A stretch of 64,000 bases of DNA from positions 124,001 to 188,000 of the forward strand of contig OZ243969.1 of the NCBI GenBank assembly GCA_965214675.1. The letters are read 5' to 3'. Positions 34,179-42,619 of the stretch are shown in pieces (position 1 is the stretch's first letter; every line of letters starts with the position of its first letter). The notes under the pieces are model-generated. The model saw only the letters and a program-made list of their open reading frames with translations. It ran no database searches and was not told the DNA's origin. The position numbers were made by a program, and so were the translations under genes. This DNA is from WTFY01 sp965214675. GTDB lineage: Bacteria > Pseudomonadota > Gammaproteobacteria > UBA4575.

Positions 34179-34862
34179 ATGAGTATCGATTACAAGTTGA
34201 ATGCCCATGCCCGCGATGAACGCGGTAAAAACGCAAGTAGAAGGCTGCGTGCAGCAGGCCAGGTGCCGGGGATCATTTATGGAGGCGGAGAACCTCCTGA
34301 AGCGGTGACCTTTGAGCATGATCATCTGATGAACAATCTGGAGAACGAGGCATTCTACTCACATGTGCTAACCATCGATGTGGATGGCACATCCCAGAAG
34401 GCCATCTTGCGTGAACTCCAGCGCCATCCGCACAAACCGACCGTGTTGCATCTGGATTTGTTGCGTGTGCGTGAAGACACGCATATTAACGTGCATGTTC
34501 CCCTTCACTTTATCAATGAAGACACCTGTCATGGTGTCAAGCTGGGAGGGGGCGTCATCAGCCATAACATGGTTGAACTGGAAGTTTCATGCTTGCCCAG
34601 GCATCTACCTGAATTCATTGAAGTGGATGTTCAGGAACTTGACCTGAACGACTCACTTCACCTAAGTGATATCCAGGTGCCTGAAGGGGTTACCATTCTG
34701 GAACTGGCACACGGTGAGGGACATGATCATACGGTTGTATCCGTACATGCAAAACGAGCCGAAGAAACGATCGAGGATGAGGAAGAAGAAGGCTTGGATG
34801 ATACTGCAGAAGATGCCCAGGATGAGGAAGAGGATGGTTCAGAACAAAATGATGCCTCATGA
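34179..34862 (+). CDS. rplY: 50S ribosomal protein L25/general stress protein Ctc
   Basis: L25 binds 5S rRNA. The 227-residue protein is the long Ctc-like form: an N-terminal 5S-binding domain with RDERGKNASRRLRAAGQVPG, a beta-rich TL5 domain, and a C-terminal tail of about 35 residues that is almost entirely Asp and Glu. The ATG at 34179, preceded by CGGAGA, is chosen; the frame runs upstream into prs. prs-rplY-pth-ychF is a conserved order. Confidence 0.95.
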   Translation: MSIDYKLNAHARDERGKNASRRLRAAGQVPGIIYGGGEPPEAVTFEHDHLMNNLENEAFYSHVLTIDVDGTSQKAILRELQRHPHKPTVLHLDLLRVREDTHINVHVPLHFINEDTCHGVKLGGGVISHNMVELEVSCLPRHLPEFIEVDVQELDLNDSLHLSDIQVPEGVTILELAHGEGHDHTVVSVHAKRAEETIEDEEEEGLDDTAEDAQDEEEDGSEQNDAS

Positions 34863-34875
34863 TCTCTAGTCCATT

Positions 34876-35472
34876 GTGGCTACACATCGCGGTATACGGC
34901 TGGTAGCTGGTTTAGGCAACCCCGACGCAAAATATTCAATGACCCGGCACAATGCCGGGTTTTGGTTTGCAGATGCGATAGCCCGGCAGCACGGTATCCA
35001 ATTTCGTTATCAGGAAAGGTTCAAAGGTGAGGTTGCCCAGTTCATCTTTGAGGGCGAGAAGATCTGGCTGCTCAAGCCCCTGACGTTTATGAACGAGAGC
35101 GGTATTTCACTGCGCGCCTTCACAGAGTTTTACAGGATTCCTTTACAGCAGATCCTGGTTGCCCACGATGAGATCGACTTGCCCAATGGCTCTGCAAGAA
35201 TCAAATGGGCAGGAGGGCATGGCGGGCATAACGGGTTGAAAAGCATCTTTGCCCATCTGGGTTCAGATTTTTTGCGCTTGCGCCTCGGGGTTGGACATCC
35301 AGGCCACAAGGATGATGTGATCGAATATGTACTGAAGAAGCCGGATGTAGAGGAACGTCATGAAGTCGATACGGCAATTGACAGGGTTGCAGGTATTTTG
35401 GATGAACTGCTCAAGGGCGATACGGAAGCTGCAATGAAAATACTCCATACCCGGAATCTGCATGGGCTTTAG
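34876..35472 (+). CDS. pth: Peptidyl-tRNA hydrolase
   Basis: Pth releases tRNA from prematurely dropped peptidyl-tRNAs. The 198-residue protein opens with LVAGLGNPDAKYSMTRHNAG, containing the catalytic His, and has LLKPLTFMNESG and the GGHGGHNGLKSI motif. The start is a GTG at 34876. Its 3' end overlaps ychF by 11 nt, so translation of the two is coupled. Confidence 0.96.
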   Translation: MATHRGIRLVAGLGNPDAKYSMTRHNAGFWFADAIARQHGIQFRYQERFKGEVAQFIFEGEKIWLLKPLTFMNESGISLRAFTEFYRIPLQQILVAHDEIDLPNGSARIKWAGGHGGHNGLKSIFAHLGSDFLRLRLGVGHPGHKDDVIEYVLKKPDVEERHEVDTAIDRVAGILDELLKGDTEAAMKILHTRNLHGL

Positions 35473-36553
35473 ATGCGGCATCGTCGGCTTGCCCAATGTG
35501 GGGAAGTCCACCATGTTTAATGCATTGACTGCAGCCCACATCGCAGCGGAGAACTACCCATTTTGTACAATCGATCCGAATGTTGGGGTCATCCCTGTAC
35601 CGGACCTGAGATTAAGTACACTCGCACAGATAGCGAATCCTGAAAAAATCATACCAACCACGATCGAATTCGTGGATATTGCCGGACTGGTGGCAGGTGC
35701 TTCGCAAGGAGAGGGGCTGGGAAATCAATTTCTTGGCCATATTCGTGAAACGGATGCGATTGCCCATGTCGTACGCTGCTTTGATGATGAAAATGTTATT
35801 CATGTGGATGGGAAGGTCAATCCGCTCTCGGACCTTGAAACGATCTCAACCGAATTGATTCTGGCCGATCTGGCAACGGTGGGTAATGCCATTGGCAGAG
35901 CAGAGCGGGCAGCGAAGTCAGGGGACAAGGAAGCGGTCACGCAACTGGCAATGTACATGAGCCTTAAAACGCATCTGGAGGAGGAGTTGCCGGCCTACAG
36001 TTTCGAGGTTGAGGATGAGCACAGGTATTCCTTTAAAGCATTGCACCTGCTTACAGGCAAGCCGGCATTCTATATTGCTAATGTTGCAGAGGACGGGTTC
36101 GAGCAAAACCCGCATCTCGATCGGCTACGGGAGACTACAAAACTGCGATCTGCGCAAGTGATCCCGGTGTGTGCAAAGATTGAAGCTGAATTGACACAAC
36201 TGGACGATGAGGAGCAGCAGGTCTATCTCGCTGAGCTTGGTCTGGAAGAGCCTGGCTTGAACCGGGTGATCCGCGCGGGCTACGAGTTACTGGGATTGCT
36301 GACATTTTTCACTGCTGGTCCAAAGGAGGTCCGCGCCTGGACAATACGAAGGGGCACCATGGCGCCTCAGGCAGCCGGCAAGATTCATACTGATTTTGAA
36401 AAAGGATTCATCCGTGCAGAGGTTGTCAGCTATGAGGATTATGTGGACGCAAAAGGCGAGCTGGGTGCGAAAGAAGAGGGTAAATGGCGTCTTGAAGGGA
36501 AGCAGTATGTGATTCAGGAAGGAGACGTCGTGCATTTCCGTTTCAATGTCTAG
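35462..36553 (+). CDS. ychF: Redox-regulated ATPase YchF (Obg-family)
   Basis: YchF is an Obg-like P-loop NTPase that prefers ATP and binds ribosomes. The 363-residue protein has the P-loop GLPNVGKSTMFNAL, G3 as VDIAGLVAGASQGEGLGNQF and the C-terminal TGS domain beginning near ELLGLLTFFTAGPKEVRAWT. It ends the lolB-ispE-prs block. A tRNA-Met gene follows 55 nt later. Confidence 0.97.
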   Translation: MGFRCGIVGLPNVGKSTMFNALTAAHIAAENYPFCTIDPNVGVIPVPDLRLSTLAQIANPEKIIPTTIEFVDIAGLVAGASQGEGLGNQFLGHIRETDAIAHVVRCFDDENVIHVDGKVNPLSDLETISTELILADLATVGNAIGRAERAAKSGDKEAVTQLAMYMSLKTHLEEELPAYSFEVEDEHRYSFKALHLLTGKPAFYIANVAEDGFEQNPHLDRLRETTKLRSAQVIPVCAKIEAELTQLDDEEQQVYLAELGLEEPGLNRVIRAGYELLGLLTFFTAGPKEVRAWTIRRGTMAPQAAGKIHTDFEKGFIRAEVVSYEDYVDAKGELGAKEEGKWRLEGKQYVIQEGDVVHFRFNV

Positions 36554-36558
36554 TGTTA

Positions 36559-36587
36559 TTGACATCGCCTTGCGGGTTTCTGTACCT
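36559..36587 (+). promoter_or_regulatory. Possible promoter of tRNA-Met
   Basis: A perfect -35 hexamer TTGACA (36559-36564) is followed after 16-17 nt by the weak -10 candidate TGTACC/GTACCT. Transcription would start about 15 nt before the tRNA. Confidence 0.4.
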
Positions 36588-36608
36588 TTCACTGTTTTCC
36601 CCGAGCGT

Positions 36609-36685
36609 GGCTATGTAGCTCAGCTGGTTAGAGCACAGCATTCATAATGCTGGGGTCGTTGGTTCAAGTCCAACCATAGCCACCA
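36609..36685 (+). tRNA. tRNA-Met, elongator (anticodon CAT)
   Basis: 77 nt from GGCTATGTAGCTCAGCTGG to CATAGCCACCA, with the acceptor stem GGCTATG/CATAGCC and encoded CCA. The anticodon loop TTCATAA has CAT at 36643-36645. The perfectly paired acceptor stem and the G1-C72 pair mark an elongator rather than initiator tRNA, and the sequence is close to E. coli metT-type tRNA. Confidence 0.96.
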
Positions 36686-36785
36686 TTACATAATCCAAAG
36701 ACGTCCTGTAATGTCCTTATTTGTCTATATAATCATATATTTATAGTGGAATCGCGTCCACAATGATCCTCTGAAGTTTATTGAC

Positions 36786-36838
36786 AATTGGGGGCAGAAT
36801 TGGGGGCAAGTGCACCATCTGTAAAGGGAGTTGCCCCC
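36786..36838. repeat. GGGGGCA direct and inverted repeats beside tRNA-Met
   Basis: The 11-mer AATTGGGGGCA occurs twice in tandem at 36786-36796 and 36798-36808, and the inverted TTGCCCCC follows at 36831-36838, so GGGGGCAA and TTGCCCCC can form an 8-bp stem with a 21-nt loop. Such spaced TTGGGGGCA repeats next to a tRNA gene resemble arm-type binding sites of tyrosine integrases. No integrase gene lies in the window. The whole stretch from 36686 to 36869 has no coding region. Confidence 0.5.
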
Positions 36839-36869
36839 ATGAACTTGTCCAGTCCTGGGTCAGACAGGG

Positions 36870-37379
36870 TCAATTCTGATCGCATTCCCTCTTGTTCACA
36901 GGCAAGTAATCGGCAAGAAATTCGTCTGTAAGCAGAGCAATGGCGCTAAGGATCGGTTTGCTGTCGCCAACATGTGTTCCCAGGGTACTGGTAGTCCATA
37001 CCGTGACAAAGCCACCGATCCCGTACCCCATATCCATTACATACCGATTCAGGCTCAGGCTGGCAGTAAAGGTATCACCTGAATCAGAGAGATTCACGCC
37101 GGCACTAAGATACTGACTCGTTTCAATCTTGAATAAATCAACTGTGCGCAGACGCCGTTCAATTTCATGTTCGACAGCTTCTCGCATCAGCCCAATTTTG
37201 CGAGACTGGCCGGCATGCAACGGCTCAACGCTCAGGTCCATCGGAGCACACAGGGTAAATAGATTTCTATGTGATAGAACAAGAGGTCCGTCGGCCTGAA
37301 CTCCACATGCCAGGAGGATCAATCCCGCAATCAGAGACGACCCTGAATAACGCAAACTTTTCATTAGAGAAAGCTTCAC
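36870..37379 (-). CDS. Exported protein of unknown function (169 aa)
   Basis: I do not recognise this protein. A basic, hydrophobic N-terminus (SLIAGLILLACGVQADG) is a signal peptide, with either a lipobox ending LLAC or cleavage after VQA. The mature part is about 140 residues, with a polar helix around REAVEHEIERRLRTVD and a C-terminal strand region GYGIGGFVTVWTTSTLG. It begins 93 nt after the SYLF gene on the same strand. The neighbourhood, next to tRNA-Met repeats, differs in style from the conserved blocks on each side. Confidence 0.6.
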   Translation of the reverse strand: MKLSLMKSLRYSGSSLIAGLILLACGVQADGPLVLSHRNLFTLCAPMDLSVEPLHAGQSRKIGLMREAVEHEIERRLRTVDLFKIETSQYLSAGVNLSDSGDTFTASLSLNRYVMDMGYGIGGFVTVWTTSTLGTHVGDSKPILSAIALLTDEFLADYLPVNKRECDQN

Positions 37380-37472
37380 TACGATGAAGGGTGACTGTTA
37401 TCAGATACGCCGTATTGAGACTGATTGATCACGCCGCAACCGGGAGAGCGGGAGTGGCACCCCAGATCGGGT

Positions 37473-38180
37473 CTAATAGTTACTTTTTTCTGCCAGCCGT
37501 GCAACGGCCAGCCGCAGTTCGTCGGCATGCGGGTTGTTGGCGTAGTGCTCAATGAGAATGGAGCGGGGACTTCTGATGTCATTGCCATAATAGTCATTGT
37601 TGAGATCTTCGCGAACTTTGAGCACGGCACCCTCCGCACTTACCCCGCCATAAATCCCCTTTGTCCTTGAGAATGCGAGGATATCGGCAGACTTTTCTTT
37701 GAAATCCACGGACTGGGCTTTTGCACCGGCACCAATGGGCCCAGTTGCGATGCTGATATCGCCTCCCAGCTTGAACGAAGAGGTAAGCAAACCGTCCACG
37801 CCTCGGTCCGTCATGATGATCAAGACCAGTTCTGCCACCTCGATCCCGGCCTGGAAGCCGATGGTTCCAGAACCTATCGTGTAGAATGCGGGATAACTCC
37901 AGGCATTGTTTTCCCCCTTGGCAAGCAACACGCCACTACCCCCGGACCCGCCGAAAAAAAGTCCGCCCTTGATCAGTTGTGGGATGATCAAAATACCCCG
38001 TGCCTTATCCATGTTGTGATGCAGCCACTCCATGTCCGGGTCCACGGAAAATGTATCCACCGATCTTGCAGCGGCATCCACAAGTGCCCGGGTGTTGATC
38101 TCGCTGGCATGAACATTCTGCAAGCTGAGCATTAAGAACAGGCCTGCAAAAACCAGGCGAATCAGGGTGTATCTTGGCAT
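37473..38180 (-). CDS. SYLF (YSC84-type) lipid-binding domain protein, exported
   Basis: The 235-residue protein has a clear signal peptide ending near VHASE and then the SYLF/YSC84 domain, seen in KARGILIIPQLIKGGLFFGG, GVLLAKGENNAWSYPAFYTI and the Asp-rich IMTDRGVDGLLTSSFKLGGD. Bacterial members are periplasmic or outer-membrane linked and thought to bind lipids. The ATG at 38180 (MPRYTL) gives a normal signal peptide; an upstream start at 38198 adds six residues. Substrate and partners are unknown. Confidence 0.85.
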   Translation of the reverse strand: MPRYTLIRLVFAGLFLMLSLQNVHASEINTRALVDAAARSVDTFSVDPDMEWLHHNMDKARGILIIPQLIKGGLFFGGSGGSGVLLAKGENNAWSYPAFYTIGSGTIGFQAGIEVAELVLIIMTDRGVDGLLTSSFKLGGDISIATGPIGAGAKAQSVDFKEKSADILAFSRTKGIYGGVSAEGAVLKVREDLNNDYYGNDIRSPRSILIEHYANNPHADELRLAVARLAEKSNY

Positions 38181-38235
38181 ACTTTCCTCTGGCATCAAGT
38201 GTGTGCAGGTAGTGTAGCAGAATCCTTGTCCGGGT

Positions 38236-38748
38236 CTAAGATGAATGACACTCGCCCCCTTGCATGCGCGTCTTTAGGATATGGTCTATGCAACGGTACG
38301 TGTAGCGGTAACCTGCAGGCCACTGGCTGTTACGGGGACCCGCGACATTCAGACATCTGACATCAAACCTGCAGAAAAATTCCACTGCCCGGCATGCTGC
38401 CTCCTCAATTGAAAGACGCTGGGCATCTACGAGGATAAAGGGCTGTTGGTGCTGCCTGCAATAGGTTGCCGTAAGTGCGGTGCCACCTTTCAGGGATTGC
38501 GCATAGATAATCAGTGTTCCATCACTGTTCAGGATATTTGCGAGAGTACGCCGTGGATAATGTGTGCTGGCATGTTCTTCAAGTGGGTAGCGCGCAGGAA
38601 TGTCTCCGTCTTCTGCCCTGCGCCCTTTTGGGCAATAACCGCCGCACGGGAACTGGTGATCCAGCGCGGCATCCAGTGCAGCACGGTCAACGCCAGTCTG
38701 ACCGCCTGATACGATTTTCTCGAGGTAGTGCGTGTTGCCCAAGGTCAC
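38236..38748 (-). CDS. Circularly permuted YpsA-like SLOG family protein
   Basis: The core EKIVSGGQTGVDRAALDAAL with CGGYCPKGRRAEDGDIPARYPL is the pattern of the putative molybdenum carrier / circularly permuted YpsA family (PF12694), a Rossmann-like SLOG fold predicted to bind nucleotides. About 170 residues are encoded. The open frame reaches 38814, but that start lies inside the pckG terminator hairpin, so I prefer the GTG at 38748; a TTG at 38751 is also possible, and neither has a good ribosome binding site. The biological role is unknown. Confidence 0.72.
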   Translation of the reverse strand: MTLGNTHYLEKIVSGGQTGVDRAALDAALDHQFPCGGYCPKGRRAEDGDIPARYPLEEHASTHYPRRTLANILNSDGTLIIYAQSLKGGTALTATYCRQHQQPFILVDAQRLSIEEAACRAVEFFCRFDVRCLNVAGPRNSQWPAGYRYTYRCIDHILKTRMQGGECHSS

Positions 38749-38790
38749 CAAAGCTGTTGCTGGTGGCAGGGCGCTATAAAGGACCGCACA

Positions 38791-38822
38791 CAAGCCCCAT
38801 GCACATTCCGGCATGGGGCTTG
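38791..38822 (-). terminator. Hairpin downstream of pckG
   Basis: CAAGCCCCATGC (38791-38802) and GCATGGGGCTTG (38811-38822) form a perfect 12-bp stem with an 8-nt loop, 18 nt beyond the pckG stop. The T run after it on the minus strand is weak (TGTGTG). It separates pckG from the YpsA-like gene. Confidence 0.65.
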
Positions 38823-38840
38823 GTACACAAAGGGTTTGCG

Positions 38841-40598
38841 TTAGGCGGCTTTGCTCTGCAGGGCAGAAGACATCTTGTCCAGTTCAGCCAGCAGGGCCTG
38901 AGGCATACGGTCTCCAAACTCGGAGAAGTACTCGCCAATGGCCAGCATTTCCTGTTCCCACTTAGCGGGGTCAACAGATAGCAATGCCTGCATCGTTTCG
39001 CTCGAAACATCGATACCATCAGTATCAATGTCCTCAACGTTAGGCAAGAAGCCAATCGGTGTTTCCCTTGCATCACGTTGGCCGCCGCAGCGTTCTACGA
39101 TCCAGGCCAGGACACGCATGTTTTCCCCGAATCCAGGCCACAGGAATTTGCCATCCTGATCACGGCGGAACCAGTTTACGTGGAAGATTTTTGGCAATTT
39201 ATCTGACTTGCCCTCAAAACTGAGCCAGTGCGCAAAATAGTCCGCAAAGTTGTATCCGCAGAACGGCTTCATGGCCATCGGATCACGCCGTATCTGTCCT
39301 GCTCCTCCAATGGCTGCCGCTGTCATCTCCGAGGCACAGGAAGCACCAACCAGCACCCCATGGGCCCAGTCCTTAGCTTCATATACGAGCGGTGCCAGGT
39401 CCTTGCGGCGACCACCAAATACCACGGCAGAAATAGGAACGCCATCAGGATTGTCTGCCATAGGGGAATAGACGGGATTGTTTTTGGCAGGTACCGTAAA
39501 TCGTGAGTTGGGGTGGGCCGCAGGACCAACTTCGGCATCGTACGGGTTGCCCTTCCAGTCAAGAGCAGGTTCCTTGCCGTCATCCTTTTCTTCCCACCAC
39601 GGTTCGTTATTGTCGGTTACGCCAACGTTCGTGAAAATTGCATCACTCTTCAAGGTGTCATACGCATTCTTGTTAGACCACTCGTTCGTACCAGGCACGA
39701 CCCCAAAATACCCGGATTCTGGATTGATCGCCCAAAGCCGCCCGTCGTCACGTAAATGCAGCCAGCAGATGTCATCGCCTACCGTGGTGACTTTCCAGCC
39801 TTTGTACTGTTCGGGAGGAATCAGCATCGCCAGGTTGGTCTTGCCACATGCCGAAGGGAATGCACAGGCAATATAGTGGGTTTCTCCCTGTGGGCTCTCG
39901 AGTCCCACGATCAGCATATGCTCGGCCAGCCAGCCTTCTGTACGGGCCTGCCAGCTTGCAATACGCAATGCGTGGCATTTCTTGCCAAGTAATGCATTGC
40001 CACCATAGCCCGAACCAATGCTTTTAATGTAAAGCTCTTCAGGAAAGTGCATGATAAAGCGCTTTTCAGGATCCAGATCACCCGTAGAGTGCAGTCCCTT
40101 GACAAATGTCCCTTCTCTTTCAATCCGTTCCAGTGCCGGGGTTCCGATACGTGCCATGATCTTCATGTTGGCTACCACGTACGGGCTGTCAGTGATTTCC
40201 ACTCCATTACGGGATAGCGGTGAGTCAATCGGCCCCATGCAATAGGGAATGACGTACATGGTCCGGCCCTGCATACAGCCTGCAAACAGGTCGTCTACTT
40301 TTTTATGCGCTTCATCCGGGTCCATCCAGTTGTTGTTTGGGCCTGCATCTTCCTTGTCCTTGCTGCAGACATAAGTCAGGTGTTCAACGCGTGCAACATC
40401 AGAGGGATCTGAGCGATGCAGATAGCAGTTAGGATGCGATTCCTCATTCAGTCTTGTGAGCGTGCCGCTGTCGAGCATCTGGTCCACCATTTTGTCGAAT
40501 TCAGCATCGCTGCCGTCACACCAGACGATTTTGTCCGGCTTTGTTCGTGACGCTACTTCGTCTACCCACTTTACTAGGGCATCATTCTTTGTTGTCAT
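38841..40598 (-). CDS. pckG: Phosphoenolpyruvate carboxykinase (GTP)
   Basis: PckG converts oxaloacetate and GTP to phosphoenolpyruvate and CO2 in gluconeogenesis. The 585-residue length and sequence are of the GTP type rather than the ATP type found in E. coli. The phosphate-binding loop with reactive Cys reads FPSACGKTNLAMLIPP, and YGGNALLGKKCHALRIAS is the substrate region. A hairpin terminator follows the gene. Its start is 303 nt from the divergent mazG gene. Confidence 0.97.
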   Translation of the reverse strand: MTTKNDALVKWVDEVASRTKPDKIVWCDGSDAEFDKMVDQMLDSGTLTRLNEESHPNCYLHRSDPSDVARVEHLTYVCSKDKEDAGPNNNWMDPDEAHKKVDDLFAGCMQGRTMYVIPYCMGPIDSPLSRNGVEITDSPYVVANMKIMARIGTPALERIEREGTFVKGLHSTGDLDPEKRFIMHFPEELYIKSIGSGYGGNALLGKKCHALRIASWQARTEGWLAEHMLIVGLESPQGETHYIACAFPSACGKTNLAMLIPPEQYKGWKVTTVGDDICWLHLRDDGRLWAINPESGYFGVVPGTNEWSNKNAYDTLKSDAIFTNVGVTDNNEPWWEEKDDGKEPALDWKGNPYDAEVGPAAHPNSRFTVPAKNNPVYSPMADNPDGVPISAVVFGGRRKDLAPLVYEAKDWAHGVLVGASCASEMTAAAIGGAGQIRRDPMAMKPFCGYNFADYFAHWLSFEGKSDKLPKIFHVNWFRRDQDGKFLWPGFGENMRVLAWIVERCGGQRDARETPIGFLPNVEDIDTDGIDVSSETMQALLSVDPAKWEQEMLAIGEYFSEFGDRMPQALLAELDKMSSALQSKAA

Positions 40599-40901
40599 CT
40601 CAAAATTCCCTGTTAATTCAATGTATGTATGTAAATCCCGGTAATACCTGATGATTGTGACCGGGTATAATAGTCAGAGTGCCCGATTATACATAGTGAA
40701 TGTAAAGATATAAGCCTTAAACAAATTTTTAACCATCGTTGTCTGGATTTCTATCTCTAAAGAGACAGAATTGCATCGAAATTCAAGCTTTTCAGGGAGC
40801 CAGGTTCCTGTAAGCCTCTCTTCCGGCACGCTTGGTGGCATTCAAAATCGCGAATAGAACGCAGCAAAGTCAAGAGCAGCGATACAAGGAGTAATAGGCC
40901 T
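40599..40901. other. Divergent promoter region pckG/mazG
   Basis: This 303-nt non-coding stretch holds two perfect -10 hexamers: TATAAT on the plus strand at 40666-40671, and on the minus strand reading 40691 to 40686, 88 nt before the pckG start. Neither has a good -35 at 16-18 nt, so activators may be needed. AAGGAG at 40886 is the mazG ribosome binding site. No RNA gene or repeat is seen. Confidence 0.5.
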
Positions 40902-41681
40902 ATGGACAATCTATATCGACTGGTCAACCTCATGCAGTTGCTGCGTGACCCGGAGGGCGGCTGTCCCTGGGACAATCGTCAGACTTTCAGTTCACTGATT
41001 CCCTATACCCTTGAAGAGGTCTACGAGGTAGCGGAGGCGATTGACAAGCAGGATTTTTCGCTGCTCAAAGAGGAGCTGGGGGACTTGCTGCTGCAAATTG
41101 TATTCTATGCCCAGATGGCCAGGGAGCAGGACCTGTTTGACCTGGACGACGTGGCCAAAAGTATCAGTGACAAGCTGGTGCGCCGTCACCCCAAAATTTT
41201 TGAAGAGGGGATCGATTCTGACAAGGCCACCTGGGATGACATCAAGGAGGCCGAGCGCCAGGCAAAAAACGAGCACAGGCCGAACACCCTGCTGGATGAT
41301 ATCCCGGGTGTGTTACCGCAATTACTGCGTGCCTGGAAAATTCAGGAGCGCACGGCCACGGTTGGGTTTGACTGGCAGGAGACACGGCCAGTGTTGCTGA
41401 AGATCGCAGAGGAACTGGGTGAGCTCGAAGAGGCACTTGATGCAGGTGAAGCACAGGAGAGGCTCGCAGAGGAACTGGGAGACCTGCTGTTTTCGGCAGT
41501 CAACCTGGGCCGGCATCTGAATATCAGTGCGGAAGAAGCGCTGCGTAAAAGCAATGAAAAGTTCATGCGCCGTTTTCGGCATATGGAACAGCAGATGGCA
41601 CTCAGGGGGACAAGTATTGCCGCATGCTCAATGGAAGAGATGGAGGAGGCCTGGCAGGCAGCCAAACTCCCTGAGTCCTGA
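40902..41681 (+). CDS. mazG: Nucleoside triphosphate pyrophosphohydrolase MazG
   Basis: MazG hydrolyses (d)NTPs to monophosphates and pyrophosphate, cleaning the nucleotide pool. The 259-residue protein has two MazG domains. The first includes CPWDNRQTFSSLIPYTLEEV and the metal site EELGDLLLQIVFYAQMARE; the second has EELGELEEALDAGE and EELGDLLFSAVNLGRHL, giving the ExxE...ExxD metal pattern twice. Length agrees with E. coli MazG. An AAGGAG site precedes the ATG. Confidence 0.95.
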   Translation: MDNLYRLVNLMQLLRDPEGGCPWDNRQTFSSLIPYTLEEVYEVAEAIDKQDFSLLKEELGDLLLQIVFYAQMAREQDLFDLDDVAKSISDKLVRRHPKIFEEGIDSDKATWDDIKEAERQAKNEHRPNTLLDDIPGVLPQLLRAWKIQERTATVGFDWQETRPVLLKIAEELGELEEALDAGEAQERLAEELGDLLFSAVNLGRHLNISAEEALRKSNEKFMRRFRHMEQQMALRGTSIAACSMEEMEEAWQAAKLPES

Positions 41682-41741
41682 CGGCCTACTGAAAATATGG
41701 GTGTTTTGAGTTTGCATAGAGGATCTGTAGGGATGACAGCA

Positions 41742-42590
41742 TCATTCAAAGCGCATGGAAAAATCGACCGCCTGGATGTTTTTGGTGATTGCACCGATTG
41801 AAATGTACTGCACTCCGGTTTTGGCTACCTCGCGAATGTTGTCCAGGTTGATGTTCCCGGATGCCTCGAGTCTTTTCCGGTCCCCGTTCAGGCGTACGGC
41901 TGTTTGCAACTCGGACATGGAGAAGTTATCAAGTAAAATGATATCGGCTTCGGTCTCCAGCGCCTGCTCAAGCTGCTGACAGTTCTCGACCTCGATTTCA
42001 ATCGTCAATTCCGGGAACTTTTTTTTGGCCAGTCCTGCTGCCTTGCGTATCGAGCCAGCCGCTGCGATGTGATTTTCCTTGATTAGAATGGCATCGTACA
42101 GCCCCATGCGATGGTTCATACCACTTCCACATTTGACAGCATATTTCTGTGCATAGCGCATGCCGGGCAGTGTTTTTCGCGTATCCAGAATTTGTGCGGA
42201 TGTCCCCGATATGTGCTCAACGTATTTTCGGGTGCAGGTAGCCGTAGCTGACAGGGTCTGCAGAAAATTCAATGCCGTGCGTTCTGCGCTGAGCATGGCT
42301 TGCGCTGAGCCTTCCATCGTACATACCGTCGTATCTTTTTCGATCAGATTGCCATCCTGGCATTGCCAGTCTATGCGGATGTCTGCATCCAGTTGGCGCA
42401 GCGTCTCATTGAACCAGTGCTGGCCACACAAGACCGCATCTTCCCTGCAAAGCACTGAGGCACGGGCCAATGTTGCGGTATTGAATGTCGATGCAGTGAC
42501 ATCACCCTGACCGATATCCTCTTGCAAGGCCGTCTGCACGGCATGCTGGATGCCTGCTAATGCTTCTCTGTCATGAACTACAGGACTCAT
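41742..42590 (-). CDS. nadC: Nicotinate-nucleotide pyrophosphorylase (carboxylating)
   Basis: NadC condenses quinolinate with PRPP to form nicotinate mononucleotide in de novo NAD synthesis. The 282-residue type II PRTase shows ALQEDIGQGDVTAS at the N-terminus, ILDTRKTLPGMRYAQKYAVKCGSGMNHRMGL-type substrate residues in the middle, and ILLDNFSMSELQTAV in the barrel. The gene is convergent with mazG across 60 nt of non-coding DNA. The symporter gene agcS is upstream on the same strand, 29 nt away. Confidence 0.96.
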   Translation of the reverse strand: MSPVVHDREALAGIQHAVQTALQEDIGQGDVTASTFNTATLARASVLCREDAVLCGQHWFNETLRQLDADIRIDWQCQDGNLIEKDTTVCTMEGSAQAMLSAERTALNFLQTLSATATCTRKYVEHISGTSAQILDTRKTLPGMRYAQKYAVKCGSGMNHRMGLYDAILIKENHIAAAGSIRKAAGLAKKKFPELTIEIEVENCQQLEQALETEADIILLDNFSMSELQTAVRLNGDRKRLEASGNINLDNIREVAKTGVQYISIGAITKNIQAVDFSMRFE

Positions 42591-42619
42591 TCCCTGACTT
42601 GCCCCTGCGCACTACAGAA

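Noticed and set aside
36686..36869. CRISPR-like array from the GGGGGCA repeats
   Set aside because: Only two tandem 11-mers with 1 nt between them and one inverted copy; no spacers and no cas genes.
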